Under the pieces are notes generated by a model, which did no database searches, was not told the origin of the DNA, and saw only the letters and a list, made by a program, of their open reading frames with translations. Positions 44,806 to 57,515 of a DNA stretch of 64,000 nucleotides are shown here, one piece after another. Source of the DNA: Eumeta japonica (taxonomy: Eukaryota > Arthropoda > Insecta > Lepidoptera > Psychidae); the NCBI GenBank assembly GCA_005406025.1, contig BGZK01001188.1, positions 62,001-126,000 on the forward strand, read 5' to 3'. Numbering within the stretch: position 1 is the first letter of the stretch; each line of letters opens with the position of its first letter. Position numbers and translations under genes: made by a program.

Positions 44806-47800
44806 CTTGAAGTTAAAAAATCTTGATGAATCCGCCTGAAGTCAGGACCTCCAATGCCTTGATGCCAATGCAAGAAACCTTCCGGTTTGAAGGCAACGTC
44901 CGTATATCATAATTATCTCTAGCTAGGGTCTCTAACACGCGGCCGCTTCGGGAAATTGATACGTCCTTTTTATTATTTACATTGTAACGTTGTGTTGCAT
45001 TAAATGGCGTAAGTCGGCTTGAACGCTTGCAGAGGTCACTGAGAGCCGTATCACAAAGTATTTAAAACGTGAATTTCACGACATACTCGAATTGCGGTTT
45101 GTTGGAATTTTATTTACCCAGTTTTAGACTTTAGCTGAGGGTGTATGTCAAGATTAGTGATGTCGCTATGGGATACATCTTTCATAGCCGGACAAAATTT
45201 TATTCAAATGCCTCTTTAATTATTATTATGAATATTAAAATAAAAAATATTCACATAAATATAAAAAAACATTTGCATTCTGATATAAAAAAAATATTTC
45301 AATTCTCGTTGTAAAATTATTTACGGAGAAAATTATACAATAAAAATTTGCCACTTTATAAAACATAAATTGTTTTTCAAACATTGAAGCAACAAAACTC
45401 ACAATTTTTGTTTTATAATTTTGTAATATTATGTTTTTCCAATTGGCGCCAGTCGATCAAGTTACACTCGTGAGCCTAATTTACTTAGAAATATATAAGG
45501 ATAAGCTTCGGTGATAGTGTTTTGATATTGTAACAATGATTTGGATGTACGGTCACCAATTACAGACGTTGACATAGGTGTGGTCGGCAGTTCTAGTGAT
45601 CTTGTAAATGTTAAAGGATATAGAATGCAAATGTACACCACACCGCCTCCCTATATATCCCTATATTCTCTTGTAGTACGTGTTGACAAAATTATAATTA
45701 ATATGTAAGCCGGTACAAGAATTCGGTAAGTTATACACTATCTCTAATTATATTAATTTTATACTTATAGTTTATTGAAACCATTAGCACAACACGTCCA
45801 GTCGCCATGCCATTTGCCAGCACGCGAGCTGCAATTAACCGTCTGCAAAACTTAAGTTGTTACATCTGGGACAATAGAACGTCGCCGAATTTTATGAGAA
45901 AGGTTTTGTCTTACAAAAGGCTAAAGTTACGCCTACTCACAATTGCAAGACGAAATTTTAGAATTCTCATGAGAATAAAACTTTAAAACGGGGCACAAAT
46001 TATTATGATATATATGAGACAAGTAATAAACGAGTATTTCTAATATGTACTAATAAAGTATAAATTTTTGGATCTAGAGAACTGCTTTAACCTAGCAACT
46101 TTGTTTATCAAATCTAACTTATTTGAAGAAATATTACCTTTTTACGTTTATGCCGCTTATGTTTCTTATGATTTCTTCACTTTAGAGAACTCACTCCTAC
46201 CGCCAGGAATGAATATTCATTCCGATCGTGCAATTAACCGTGACACAACAAAAATCCTTATAGTTAGTGGTCGAACGGCGGAAAACCGCATGTCGGGAAT
46301 GAACAGCGTGACTAAGTTTGCGTACAGACTAAGCGGAAAAAATATGTTGCAATTTTTGGGAATTTCTTTTCTACTTCATCTTGCTACAAATTAGATCAAA
46401 CAATATCAATTGAGTAAACTAATTGAGTCTGCTTCTCAATTTCGTCACAGATTCATATACACTAATCAAAAGCACCGCTTTGTGTAGAGCCCGCGAGATA
46501 TTTTTTATGTGCTTCTAGTAGGTGCAAAAAGGTTTTCAGGATGCGCCTGAGTGTGCAGCGCTTCTATAGTGCTTGAGACCTGTGTACGGATGCTCATGTG
46601 GACGGCTTCTCTGCCACGCAGCCCAAGGTCCCGATAACTCCAATATTATCCTAAACATGATCACTTATCGATGACGCATTTGAATGCAGCAGGCACGTAT
46701 AAAGTATTGAATAAAAAAGTATGGGTTAGTTGGACTAGAAATACCATCGACATTCCTCTGTTATAATTAAGACAGACGGTGTCATTCAATACACCTGATC
46801 TTCATGGAATTTTTATTTTGAAATAATTTTAATGAAACTAAAACGAAGTTCTAGTTACACCAAACTCCATTTGTTAATTACCCATTAATTTCGTATTACA
46901 AATATGTCGTTTCAATACAGTGAAATACTCTATAAGAAACTCCTATATAACATAAACGTTTTGTAATATAAATATTCTATGAGATCATTTAGTTTACATC
47001 TGAAATCTTACACATATCCCATACCTTGAAACATAGGGTGACTAAGCCTTTATAAAGAAAACGATACCATATATATGGTACATAAACACAACGCACGCAC
47101 GCAAACACGAATTCGATTTAAATTCGTTCAGGCATTACAAATTTGGGGTTTAAATCCACTGGTTTTTTTCACGACACAAAAATGGTGTTAGTGATTATTT
47201 TAATATATAACAATCCAGTTTATTAAATTACACAAGATTATACAAGACTTAATTAATATCGCTCTCTAGCCAAGTTACTATTCCAGCTCAAAAAGTATCT
47301 GTGCGGAAATCATGTTGATTTGTTTCTTTGCTGTTCGCGTGAAAAAGGCACAAACAAACAAACTAACACACTCACATTACTAATAATAGTACGGAAGAGT
47401 AATATTGCTGAAAATACTAAAGGTGAAAATTTTTATCATAAGGTAATTAGCGATTATGATTAGTACTCGTAAAGTATACTCGTTTTGATGTGCTAGGAAT
47501 AGGGCTTCCGTACGCATCTCAAAATGCGGAAATATTGGAAGTTTGAGCTAACGCGATTTGTTAATTCGGGTATTAAGCTATCTGTATACCGAAGACGGAC
47601 TTAAATTATCATCACCTTGAAACGCGATGAGTCACGAGCGAGTAGGTGAACAGTCTCGCATTTATAATATCAGCGGGGAAGTAAAAACTCGATTCATAAT
47701 ACGTTTAGAGTAAATCGGAAACGAGTAGTCGAAATTAGTGTTTGACTAGAAGGTTTTAAAAGTCGGTAAGATGTTTCACTGTTAAGTCTATTTCTATTTG

Positions 47801-48839
47801 TACGTATACGAAGAAAATCGTTACTTACAACATTGAGCCACAAAAAAAGTCCTTGGTCGGAGTATCGGTGTGTAGATTGAATGTTGTGTTTATATATAAA
47901 TTGTCATGACGATGTCATATTCATAAATTCAGCGACAATCGTTCTCTTCGAACTTTAATACATTAAAAAAGCTTTTATAATTTTCTTTTCTTTTTGCTAC
48001 TACTTTTTTTTTTGCTAATGTGAGTTATTTTTACTCACATCGTTTTGATTGATTGCTTTAGAGCATTCGTTTTGTAGTTATTGTTTGATGACTGTGCTTT
48101 CTGTCATATATTATATTCTCATAGTCAAGTAGGATTGTTTTTTATTATTGCTTCCATAAAAGCTGTCTTGGTATAAATTTTCTAAATAGCAAAGTTGCAT
48201 ACTTCTAAATTGATCTTATAAAACTCGAGAATAAAAATTGAAAAGCTTTTCATATATTTTAAATTGTATAAAAGTATTATTTCGAAGATGTTGAAAACTG
48301 TATAATAACACTGTTATTATTAGGGATGATGCCAATATTTATAAATGTTTTGTTAATAATGCAGTGATGATTGCTTAATTTTCTTGAAGTTTTTGTCATT
48401 AATGCCAAAAAAATAATTTATGGGAAATCTATAAAAAGGAAAAAATGAAATCACAGACGACTATTGAAACGTTCTTGAATTTGAATATATGTCGGGATTG
48501 GGATCGGGAGCGACAGGAAGTCTGACAAGGATTCTAGATCGGATGTGTAAGAATATTCTGTGTTCACGCAGGCAAATCTACTACCGGACGCTAGTTTAAT
48601 TGTCGGATGAGTAATTTATTGACTGAATTATTGCGTTCTAGCCCGAACCTTGATTCATTATTCATTTGAATAATAGTTTTCTGATCAGTGTAGGTAGTGT
48701 AAACTGCTTTCACACTCGATTCGGCATCTTCGGTCAGGAGTGTCTCATGGACAATCGCTAACGCAGTCGATGAGCTCGTGCAGCCGGCGCATTAAAAAGA
48801 TGTAATTGAAATTATAAAACTGGAGAGGTATGATACACT
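44806..48839. other. Mostly AT-rich sequence, no firm gene
   Basis: A GC-richer block at 44830-44960 may be another retroelement tail. A 108-codon plus frame at 46068-46394 (without an ATG start) has no recognisable domain. GC-richer bits at 46510-46660 were not identified. Confidence 0.35.
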
Positions 48840-48970
48840 AGATCTGGTCACGCTCGCGGCGCTGGCGCGTTGTTATTCCGCACATTATTATTTCAAGGTT
48901 GCGCGGCCGCCGCCGCACCGCGGTGTAGTGGGGCTCCTCGCCGCTAGGCGTTTCGATCACTGTTTCCGTC
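48840..48970. promoter_or_regulatory. GC-rich island
   Basis: GCTCGCGGCGCTGGCGCG and GCGCGGCCGCCGCCGCACCG form a CpG-dense patch in AT-rich DNA, about 6 kb upstream of the tai exon at 55162. Regulatory role inferred only from composition. Confidence 0.3.
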
Positions 48971-49754
48971 TCTCTTTCTCTTTATGCTCTAAGCGAATTT
49001 TTTATGCGTTTGTGTCGCAAGCGACGTAAATGTTCAACTTATTGACACACCACGTACCCCCCGTTAAGTTCGGATATGATAGGGCGTGTGGACAAATAAA
49101 GGAGGGGTGTTCGAGGAGCGATCGAATGATAACGGAGTAGACCAAATTTAATGAAGTTATGCTTAACGCGACCTTCAGACGATACGATCGGGTTTTAAAC
49201 TCTCAAGCGGGTGCAGTCTGAACAAGTTCGGTCTTAAAATTGAGTTTGCATATACCACTGACAGGTTTCTCATTGATAAACTAATGTATCGATAGTGACG
49301 TCAATCACTGGCAATTTTTTGCAAGCTCATTATTTCTATCTTAAGATAAGCTGTTAGGAAATGAGTCACTTTTTAAAATAATAGATTTCTGTTCAACGTA
49401 AAAAAAAAAAGCGAAAAACAAAATAAAAAATGCCTAATTTTAACATATCAATAAGTGGAAATTAACAAAATCAAGACTGGTTTAATTAATATTTTTTTTG
49501 TAATAATGGCAAACTTGTTAGTTTGCGATGTAGGTATATCAAGAACTTATTATTTACAGTATAAATTAAAAAAATATATATGATTCTGGTGGTTGGTTAC
49601 ATCTACATAAAATCAGATAATTATGTATATTCTATCTACATTCTCATATCTAAACGGACACGTATATACAATACATATATATAAATCTAAATAGATTGCA
49701 TTGCTAGTTAAAAAATCTATATGTGATCTTGATTCAAAAGATTTCTTTTAAAAA
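48971..49754. other. AT-rich sequence, no gene recognised
   Basis: Nothing assignable. Confidence 0.35.
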
Positions 49755-49818
49755 ATAATTCAAATTCTTTGAATAAAAACTATTATTTAATAGTTTTTAT
49801 TCAAAGAATTTGAATTAT
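49755..49818. repeat. Perfect 31-bp inverted repeat with a 2-bp spacer
   Basis: Arm 49755-49785 (ATAATTCAAATTCTTTGAAT and 11 more bases) is followed by TT and then its exact reverse complement at 49788-49818. No mismatch was seen. Confidence 0.9.
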
Positions 49819-50970
49819 CATTTGATGCATAACTATACGTTTACAAGTAGATGTAGGTATTAAGTTTGCACAGGGGATCACATTTACCTGCCAACAGCTG
49901 CACATTCGGTGAGTGGACTTATCATTGCGATCTAAGCAAGAAACAAATAAAATTCCTTCGTTCAGAATTTCCCCTAAAATTGGTATTTGCATCCGGTTAC
50001 AATTACACGTATGAAATCACTGATAAGTAAAACTTTAATAAACTAATCTAATAAATAAACGAATTTGCAACCAAAATGAGCCCCACTGGCCAGTGTTATA
50101 AACACTGCGTACCTATCTGATTACGATTTATTTATCATTCTGACTACGATATAATATACTTTTTTATGGCAATTTTTATGTATACATATGTATATATATT
50201 TTAATTTAGTATTGTTTGTTTGGAGGCTCCATTTTTAATGTGGAGAATAAGAGAAATAAAATATTATTATAAATGGTAATTTGTGTTTGCTTATATATGG
50301 AAGTACATATTATGTAAATGACAACAAGTGTTGTATACGAACTACGAAGAATATTTGGGGATTGACACAAAACGGCTTTTATGCAGTTGTGGCAAACTGT
50401 CTTTTTTTTTTGTTAAGCATAGTATTACCTGTAATGTTTATATAATTCTACCATATTCTAAGGAGACTATTATGGGAGCACAGAAACGACAGTATTTAAA
50501 GGCATACAGATCGGGTAGGTACTTATATGTTTCGGGAACATTTGAAACAAAAGCGAATGAGAACAGATTAATGAGTGGGAGCTGTCTTTCTTTTTGTTCT
50601 GTGTCTGGTACGGGACCACCAAACAGTTACCATTATACTCCGCGAAGTGTCGTGTGCCACCTGTTGCCAGCGTTATCTTTTTCATTGAAGATTATCGTGG
50701 AGTTCAGTTTCCATGACACGTGACAGTTTCTTTCGAAATCATTATACTTGATTCATTACGTAACGCAAATTTCTCTAGATTATCTTTCTGAAGATGAGTT
50801 GATACATGGAGTGCTCATTTTATTAGTTTTTTGTACCGCTTCTTTATAAATACAGCATTTTCGAGGGGCAAATATAGTATGTCACCGCCTCCCATGGACA
50901 TTCACAACCCCAGAGTAGCATTAGCTATAAAAAAGCAATTGTTTTATATATGTAGATGATTTTTATTAAA
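49819..50970. other. AT-rich sequence, no firm gene
   Basis: A 131-codon plus frame at 50328-50723 (without an ATG start) and a 71-codon minus frame at 50470-50685 overlap. The minus text (for example VVPYQTQNKKKD) is vaguely protein-like. Neither could be matched. Confidence 0.3.
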
Positions 50971-52170
50971 CACTAGCTTTTGCCAGCAGCTCCGCCCGTG
51001 TCGTAATAAAATGCATTTCTTCATCTTGTGCATCGCTCCATCACGAAATCAAGATCCCGATCGCTATCCTGTTCTCGATTCTGATCCCGGTCCTATTTTC
51101 TATGTCAATGTCTTTCATTCTGGACTCCGATCGCTGTCTCGCTTTTGATTCCGACTTTGGTCTTGATCAACGAAATTATGATTTCATTTTCGAACCTGGT
51201 CCCGCTTTAAATTTTGATCTCAGTACCGCTGTCATTCCGATTCAGGTCACGCTCTTGATTATAATTTTGATGTCACATTCGATTTGACCTCGGTTTCATT
51301 CTCGATTTCGACGTTTAATTTTTATTTCTTGTCTTGTGTGCGATTTCGATTCTGATTTGGATGAAGACGTAACAAATGCTACTAGTATCAAAATAAAATT
51401 TATGCTATCATCGTTTGGGGATTTTATGAGTGAAAGAATTATTAGAATTTTTAGTAACAGAAATATGAAGACGAAGCCAAGCTTCTCGTTCGTGCGTACA
51501 ATATACAGCTAATTTCATAGTAACAGAATAATTGGTTTAAGCACACGGAAAAAAAAACGGACAAAGGGGCATGGTTTTAATTTTCCATAAAAAAAATTAT
51601 TCCTTATTTCAGCATCTCAGATTTAAACGACATGTATCCAAAAATGATACATTTTATTTTTGATTTGTAATAAGCTGCTAAAATATGAGTTTTATTGTCA
51701 AACTTCAGTGGTTTCCGTTTTCTTATATAAAAATTTCAACTCTTATTTCACCCTCCTTTTAGGTTTATATGATGCCTGTTATTATTTTTATCAGCAATGA
51801 TTTAATTTGATAAAATATACATTTTGACATAAATAATTTCAGCAATTTTGGTTTTTCATGTAAACTTTGATCTCCTATTTTACCCCGTTCAGGATTAATT
51901 TAAAAATAAATAATGTTTTTCTTTTTTTTTTATTTCTATAAATACTTAAAATCCTAAGTTTGCCGTCTGTAGCTTCAACGGTTTTGATTTTCTATATAAC
52001 AGTATTTCACCATTTTCACCCGCTCTAGAATTAGAATTTCTAAAGATCCTTTGTCAGTGCTTGCCTACATTACAACAGAAATCTCTTTACAGGATTTCAA
52101 ATCTCTAGAACCAGTAGTTTGGGCTGCGCGTTAATATGTGAATCAATCAGTTTTCTCTTTTATATACATT
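50971..52170 (+). repeat. Interspersed lepidopteran repeat, about 1.2 kb
   Basis: It begins with CACTAGCTTTTGCCAGCAGC then TCCGCCCGTGTCG, a degraded form of the common moth/butterfly string ACTAGCTTTTGCCCGCGGC. It ends with AATCTCTAGAACCAGTAGTT, GGGCTGCGCGTTAATATGTG and AATCAATCAGTTTTCTCTTT, also known to me as the end of that repeat. Between them are blocks with TATTTTACCCC and a 300-bp cryptic simple repeat (separate entry). Related starts lie at 58426 and 58943. The class of the element is not known to me. Confidence 0.6.
51040..51345 (+). repeat. Cryptic GATYCC/TCGATT simple-sequence tract
   Basis: About 300 bp consist of drifting variants of a hexamer to dodecamer such as GATCCCGATCGC, TCGATTCTGATCCCGGTC, GACTCCGATCGC and CGATTTCGATTCTGATT. 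A similar tract is seen at 58490-58610. The 61-codon frame over it (51102-51287) is rich in Asp, Ser and Phe because of the repeat. Confidence 0.6.
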
Positions 52171-53036
52171 GGCTAATGTTAATTGATTTTTGTTAATGTT
52201 GATACGGTATGTTGAGAGATAAAATGGATACCGCTTTTAATCAATAACCCTCTTGTACTCGTGTTTGAGTAATAAATACATATACTGAAAAGTTAGTTCC
52301 GAATAAATATCGAATCTATGCAGCAGATATCTAATGTCTATAATTTTAATAGTCGCTATTGGATGTGTTATTAGATGTGCAAACACAAACTTATTTGTTA
52401 TAATAATGAAATATCTTCATCGTTCCCTCGGGGCTTATTACTCCGGGATTGTTTACTTTGCTTAAAGTAAAGAGAACAATTTTATTATTCGTGAAACATT
52501 GAGTTTCATTATGGACGTATTTCTTTAGAAAAGGTGCTTATACTACGTCACATCTTTGTGTTGCCGCGAAGAAAATCATATTCTTATTCATTATACGAGT
52601 TAATTTAAAAATTACATTCTATGTACATCTAATAATTATTTAGTAGAAATAAAGAGTCGCAAAATCCACTGCTGGCTTTTTGTTTAAATCTGAACAGTCA
52701 TGAATAAGCACTAACGAAATATTATTAATGGCTTTTTCGTTATTTTGAAGACGTAATTTTTGGGACTTTATTTTAATAGGTATAGAATACGCTTTGTTCA
52801 CTTGATTTTATTATTTTGCTGTGTGAATTTCAGTTAGTTCAAGAAGGTTTTTTACTGTACAATTACATTTTTATTAACATAATCCTGAAATTGCGTTTAG
52901 ATTTTATTCGAATTCTGTGTGTTGTACAGGTCAACCGACGGGACCCGTGTAATTAAGATTTCTACTATCCTTCCAACAAACAAAAACTACGCGTGATTTT
53001 TAATCTATACGACATCAATTACGTAGCCGTTTTATA
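52171..53036. other. AT-rich sequence, no gene recognised
   Basis: Nothing assignable. Confidence 0.35.
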
Positions 53037-53130
53037 ATGGTATAAAAACTAGCCAGATGCAAACAGCACAACCAGAGATTTTACTGCACCTTTTTACTTA
53101 AAAATACGAAAAAACTTTTTCGTTTTGTCG
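53037..53130 (-). mobile_element. Solo end of the first mariner family
   Basis: AATGGTATAAAAACTAGCCA, GATGCAAACAGCACAACCA and CCTTTTTACTTAAAAATACG match 19315-19410 closely. The rest of the element is absent. Confidence 0.75.
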
Positions 53131-55009
53131 ACTTTAATATAAACATTTAAGTCGCCTGAGAGAATTTTGGAAGACATTATCTAACGGAAGCCATTTGTGT
53201 ATAATTTTTCTGTCATATATTTTAACATAAATTATTTCATCAGTTACATACTATATTTTACGATGTTTTGCAACATTTAGTGTTCATTAGCTTCAATATA
53301 ATTTAAAACGAACTTCCAAGGTGTATAGATTTCGAACCCCTAACTTTACCCGCCATTTTGTCATTGCATTTCATAGACCATTGAAATGAGCAAATTGAAT
53401 TTAAAACATTGCCGTGAGACTTTAAATCGAAAATTGAAGAAACATTTTGAATACCGTCAGTCCAATGATAGGACCAGCTTTTCCGCTGCCCGAGATAACT
53501 GACGACCAAACAGTATCGCAAGATTATAATTGTTTCGCAAGATTATGAAAGTTTTTACTTTGTTTTTTGTCTGTCATATAATAGTGAATTTGTATTTTTA
53601 TAGAGGGATAGAAGTGTATAGTCCCCGTAATTAAACATATCACGTATTTTAGGTTACTATGTGAATTCTTTAGTACTTGCTTAAAGTTTATTAGGATGTT
53701 TAATAAAAGTATCCCGTCAGAAACATCTGTGTAAAGTAGGTAATACGTACATAGATCGTACTTTTATCTAATGCACATTTCGGGCACCATGATGTGATAT
53801 TAATATACAAATATGATATTTTAAATGTAGTACTAGCAATACTCCCACTAACGTCTTGTACGCTGATCATATACGTTATCGGTACTTTGTTCAGATTTGA
53901 CACAATAACAACTATTGTGTCCAAACACCTGTGAACTATTTATGAATAGTTCAAAATGGATATAAACCAAAGAAGCTAAGAATGACGTTAAATTATGATA
54001 ACAACATCGTTACATCGTCTTATAGCTGGAGCCATTTTCGGATGTACTAAACATTGTAATTACGTTTGTAGTACCGTTGTTTAAAGTTTAGATAAAAACG
54101 TTTACTACACCATATTATGTAACTTAATTTTTTACTTAGGTGTATTCAAAATTACAGGTTTCCGGTAAATTAAGGTGCGCGGTGCTCGTCATCATTAATA
54201 AATCGTCATATCAAATTAAAATTAATAACCATTAATAGTTTAACAAAATCGGGGAATTACAACCGATGTAGTATAAGTTTATGTACGGTGAGTAGGAGCT
54301 TGACGGTTGTGTCAAAGTCATCTCGTTTCATTGCCAATGCTTTCGGCTGTCAAAGGATGTATAATTGCTACTCCTGTACTAATATTACAAGTAATATCTA
54401 TTTTCTACTTTCTAAAGCTAATTCCAAGTTTTGTTCTCTTCGACAAGTGAGCTTATTTTCATTCAATAAGTATACTGCATGTATTCATCGATATTTTATT
54501 AATAGCTCTATACACCGAGAATTCGCTTTGAATTTCTCATCATTATGCGGTTCACGAATACGTCTTTAATAGTTTTTATAATAATTTTTATGTCCTATTT
54601 TATTAAAAAATTAAACGCGAATATGTTTTGCACTCTAAAGGTCAGATTTATATACTTTTTCCATTCCTTTCAATCCATTGGAAGTAATATCCAATGTTAA
54701 TATCCTTTATATTCCGGCTATGTGCCAATCTTTTCCAAAAATCATTGCTGTGTGTAACTTAAACTTGACAATTCCAAAAAAAAACGTCTGAGAATTCTTA
54801 CCTAAGAATAGCGGGGATTAAAGAATTTTTTTAGAAATCCTTAATAATGATAACAAAAGCATTAGGAAAATTTAAAGTTACAAAATATATATTACAACAG
54901 CTTTTGAAATTTCGGTCACACGTCAGGCCACCGATAGGTATTAAAACTATTTTTGACGTGCGATAAATGTAATGATTACACGATAACGTTTAAATCGACG
55001 TTTTAACCA
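53131..55009. other. AT-rich sequence, no firm gene
   Basis: A plus frame of 93 codons at 54288-54569 faces minus-strand text that also reads as broken protein-like pieces (REPHNDEKFKANSRCIE near 54510-54560). It could be a decayed transposon ORF. No family named. Confidence 0.3.
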
Positions 55010-55128
55010 CTAGTGTGAGGACGCCTCGTGGTCGCGGTCGTCTCCGTCCGCCGCTACTCAGCGCTGGCGTGATTTGATCATTATTAGTCGCGTTATCATT
55101 AATCATGCAATTAATGATGGATAATATT
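55010..55128. promoter_or_regulatory. GC-rich patch and homeodomain-like inverted repeat just upstream of a tai exon
   Basis: A CpG-rich patch (55015-55075, GTGGTCGCGGTCGTCTCCG) is followed by ATCATTAAT at 55095 and its inverse ATTAATGAT at 55110, both with TAAT cores typical of homeodomain sites. The tai exon begins 34 bp later. This may be a splicing or transcriptional element; both are inference. Confidence 0.3.
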
Positions 55129-55161
55129 TTTCGTTAAAATGGAATTATGTTCTGTCCTCAG

Positions 55162-55281
55162 AATTGATTCCGGCGATCTCCAACCGGAGGACACATGGAG
55201 GGGGATGCAGAGCAAGATGAGCGTGACGGCGCCTGCTAAGAAAATCAGAAAAAAGTCTGAAACTAAACCACAATCTCAAAT
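55162..55281 (+). CDS. tai: taiman (p160/SRC nuclear receptor coactivator), N-terminal exon
   Basis: Tai is the insect p160/SRC coactivator that binds the ecdysone receptor and pairs with the juvenile hormone receptor Met in the nucleus. The exon lies between a strong acceptor (TTCTGTCCTCAG|A) and donor (AAT|GTACGT at 55282). It is open throughout: I-DSGDLQPEDTWRG, then ATG at 55205, MQSKMSVTAPAKKIRKKSET, KPQSQ, with two bases (AT) left that join the first A of the exon at 61053 to give Ile. The Lys/Arg stretch KKIRKK is a likely nuclear localisation signal just ahead of the bHLH domain. Because the frame is open upstream of the ATG and the exon has an acceptor, translation may start in an upstream exon (candidate at 24696) or at 55205 in shorter forms. 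No database was consulted. Confidence 0.85.
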
Positions 55282-56359
55282 GTACGTTGAGCACGCGCTA
55301 CATAAATATTAATACCATGTTGATAATTGTTTGGAAATGTTCTACTCTCTTTTAAGAATTGTATTTCTTTTAAATTTTTGTTTGACATAAGGTACATAGT
55401 TTTGTATGTTTCTTTGTCGCCACATCAAACGATAAGTAGTACGATGTGATTTTGTGACATTTAAAAACGTTCAGTATTGTCGATTAGAGATAGTTCATTT
55501 TCGGTTGTCAATCTCAATTAATTCGAAGATATATTTTTTAATTCGAAGTTAGCACTTCGAATGGAACGTCACGTTTATTTTATCTATTTAATAATGATTT
55601 GTGGTCGTAATAATTTAAGTCTGTGTCGAACATGTACTTGTTAAAATTATCACATTATTATGGGAATGTAAATAGATAATATTTGGTAGTGACATACGCT
55701 CGTTAGCGACAATATGCCTTAGTTATTATACCTTTGAAGCTTTTCAAAGTCACTGCTGTGTCTTTAGCCGTTGTGTGCTGGATAGCGATTTCCTTGTTAT
55801 AAACTGTTAGCGATTTATAGAATGTTAGATCTGTATATGTATTTCGTCTCCTCTTTACGGTGATAACTTCAACGGGTGCGATACGATGAGTAAAAGTAGT
55901 GTAATTCTAATGACTCCTTTACTTTTTGTATTCCATATCCTTATCCGTTCCGTAATTGCAAGAAATACAATATCTGTGGGATCACCTCGGCGTCTGGCAC
56001 AAACGTAATGTACCAAATTCGAATATTTGGACTTTGCTACGGAAAATTAAATGCAGTTAGCGTTTAAATTTTGAGGAATTAAACTGAAAGTTATAAGAAG
56101 GCAATTGGTTTGGAAAATCATGTAAGGAGTTTAAGGGATTACTTTAAGAAAGCTGAATCGGAATTTAATATAATTTAGTTGCATTTCCATATTATGAAGC
56201 GAAAACGAAACAAACGGCTATTCTAGTCTCGTAGAGGAAAGATGAGTTGTTGAGAATGAAATGGCATGTTAAAAAATTGCAATCATTGTGTGGATTGTCA
56301 AATGTGTAAAATTTGAATTTATGTTACAATGTTCTTATTTCCAATTAACATTTTTTAAC
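55282..56359. other. tai intron, AT-rich
   Basis: Start of a 5.8 kb intron (55282-61052). No embedded gene recognised here. Confidence 0.5.
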
Positions 56360-56409
56360 GTTATGCAAACCCGACAGTAAAAATGTTTACTATGTCGGGT
56401 TTGCATAAC
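56360..56409. repeat. 17-bp perfect hairpin in a tai intron
   Basis: GTTATGCAAACCCGACA (56360-56376) and its exact inverse TGTCGGGTTTGCATAAC (56393-56409) flank a loop that itself can pair (GTAAA/TTTAC). The arm includes ATGCAAA, the core of the POU octamer. Confidence 0.85.
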
Positions 56410-57029
56410 ATTACTTTTTTTTTTTATGTATATACAATATGTGTATATTAAAGAAACAACTGCTATATCGGCTGTGTTTCGTTGTGGAGTTCTATAGTCT
56501 GTAACAATGAATAGTTTATATCGAGATGTCTTATCGAATTCTGTAAGTCATAGCATTTACATATATAAAAAATATTGTGAGACGGAACACTCATCGCGCG
56601 ACTCCGATTCACACCTGGCGAGTGTTTTGTAAAATGCTCAACGATCTTCTTCGATGATCGGTAAAGCTTGAATATTGATATGAATTATTTGTTGCATTAT
56701 CTCACAAGGAAATGTGTGTGGTACTGTGACTCAACACGTGAACGGGCATAGTGACGCGGCGTGGACTGTTCACAATGTTATATATTATTATAACAATGTT
56801 CTGTATAAAAATGTAATAATGCGTCAATACTTTGTTGTCTATGACAGTAATTATGATTCATTCGGCGACCAACGTTTAAATTATTGTTTATCAATTTAAT
56901 ACAGGGTGTAATATATGAAGATTTTGCGACGATTTTGATACGTTGTATAAAGAGTGTTCGTCATTTTGATATACCAAACTCCGAAAGTGGCTGCTATTGA
57001 TAAACGAAGTATCATTAATACAAAGTTAA

Positions 57030-57255
57030 TCGAATACCGGCGCGTGAGCGCGACATGTGCTATCACGAGTCATTTGTAAAAGAGCGCACTGCCCACCCAC
57101 TACAGACGTGTTGTGATTCGCTCGCTCTGCGCAGGCCCCGTCAGCACGTGCACCCACATACAGATGTCCTGTGATCCGTTTCAGCTGACTTACGTGTTTC
57201 GTCGGCGCTTTCGTGTTGCTGGTGTTCGCGTGTCAGTCCCGTATATCATATCGGA
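57030..57255. promoter_or_regulatory. GC-rich intronic patch, possible internal promoter of tai
   Basis: A CpG-rich stretch with CAGCACGTGC (E-box) at about 57140, CAGCTG at 57182, TTCGCGTGT at 57225 and a TCAGT initiator-like motif at 57233. It lies between the N-terminal exon and the bHLH exon. If it were a start site the bHLH exon would need another first exon. Evidence is compositional only. Confidence 0.3.
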
Positions 57256-57515
57256 TTTGGACGTTTCAATGACATCGTTGTCTTAACGTACAGTTACTGA
57301 TAACGGTCCAACGAATTATCTATCTAATAATGCGAATTAACTACGGTCACGATGAATAGAGTGAATTTACAGCTTATTTGATATTGCAGTTTTTGACAGG
57401 TCCGCACACTTTATGTGGCGAGTGTGATGAGATAGAAATTGAGCCTTTTTTTACATTTTTTATAATAATAATCCTGTAATCAATTTTTCAAGAGACGTTT
57501 CAGCGAAGCAACGGC

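Noticed and set aside
46068..46394. 108-codon plus ORF
   Set aside because: No ATG start, AT-rich composition, no recognised motif.
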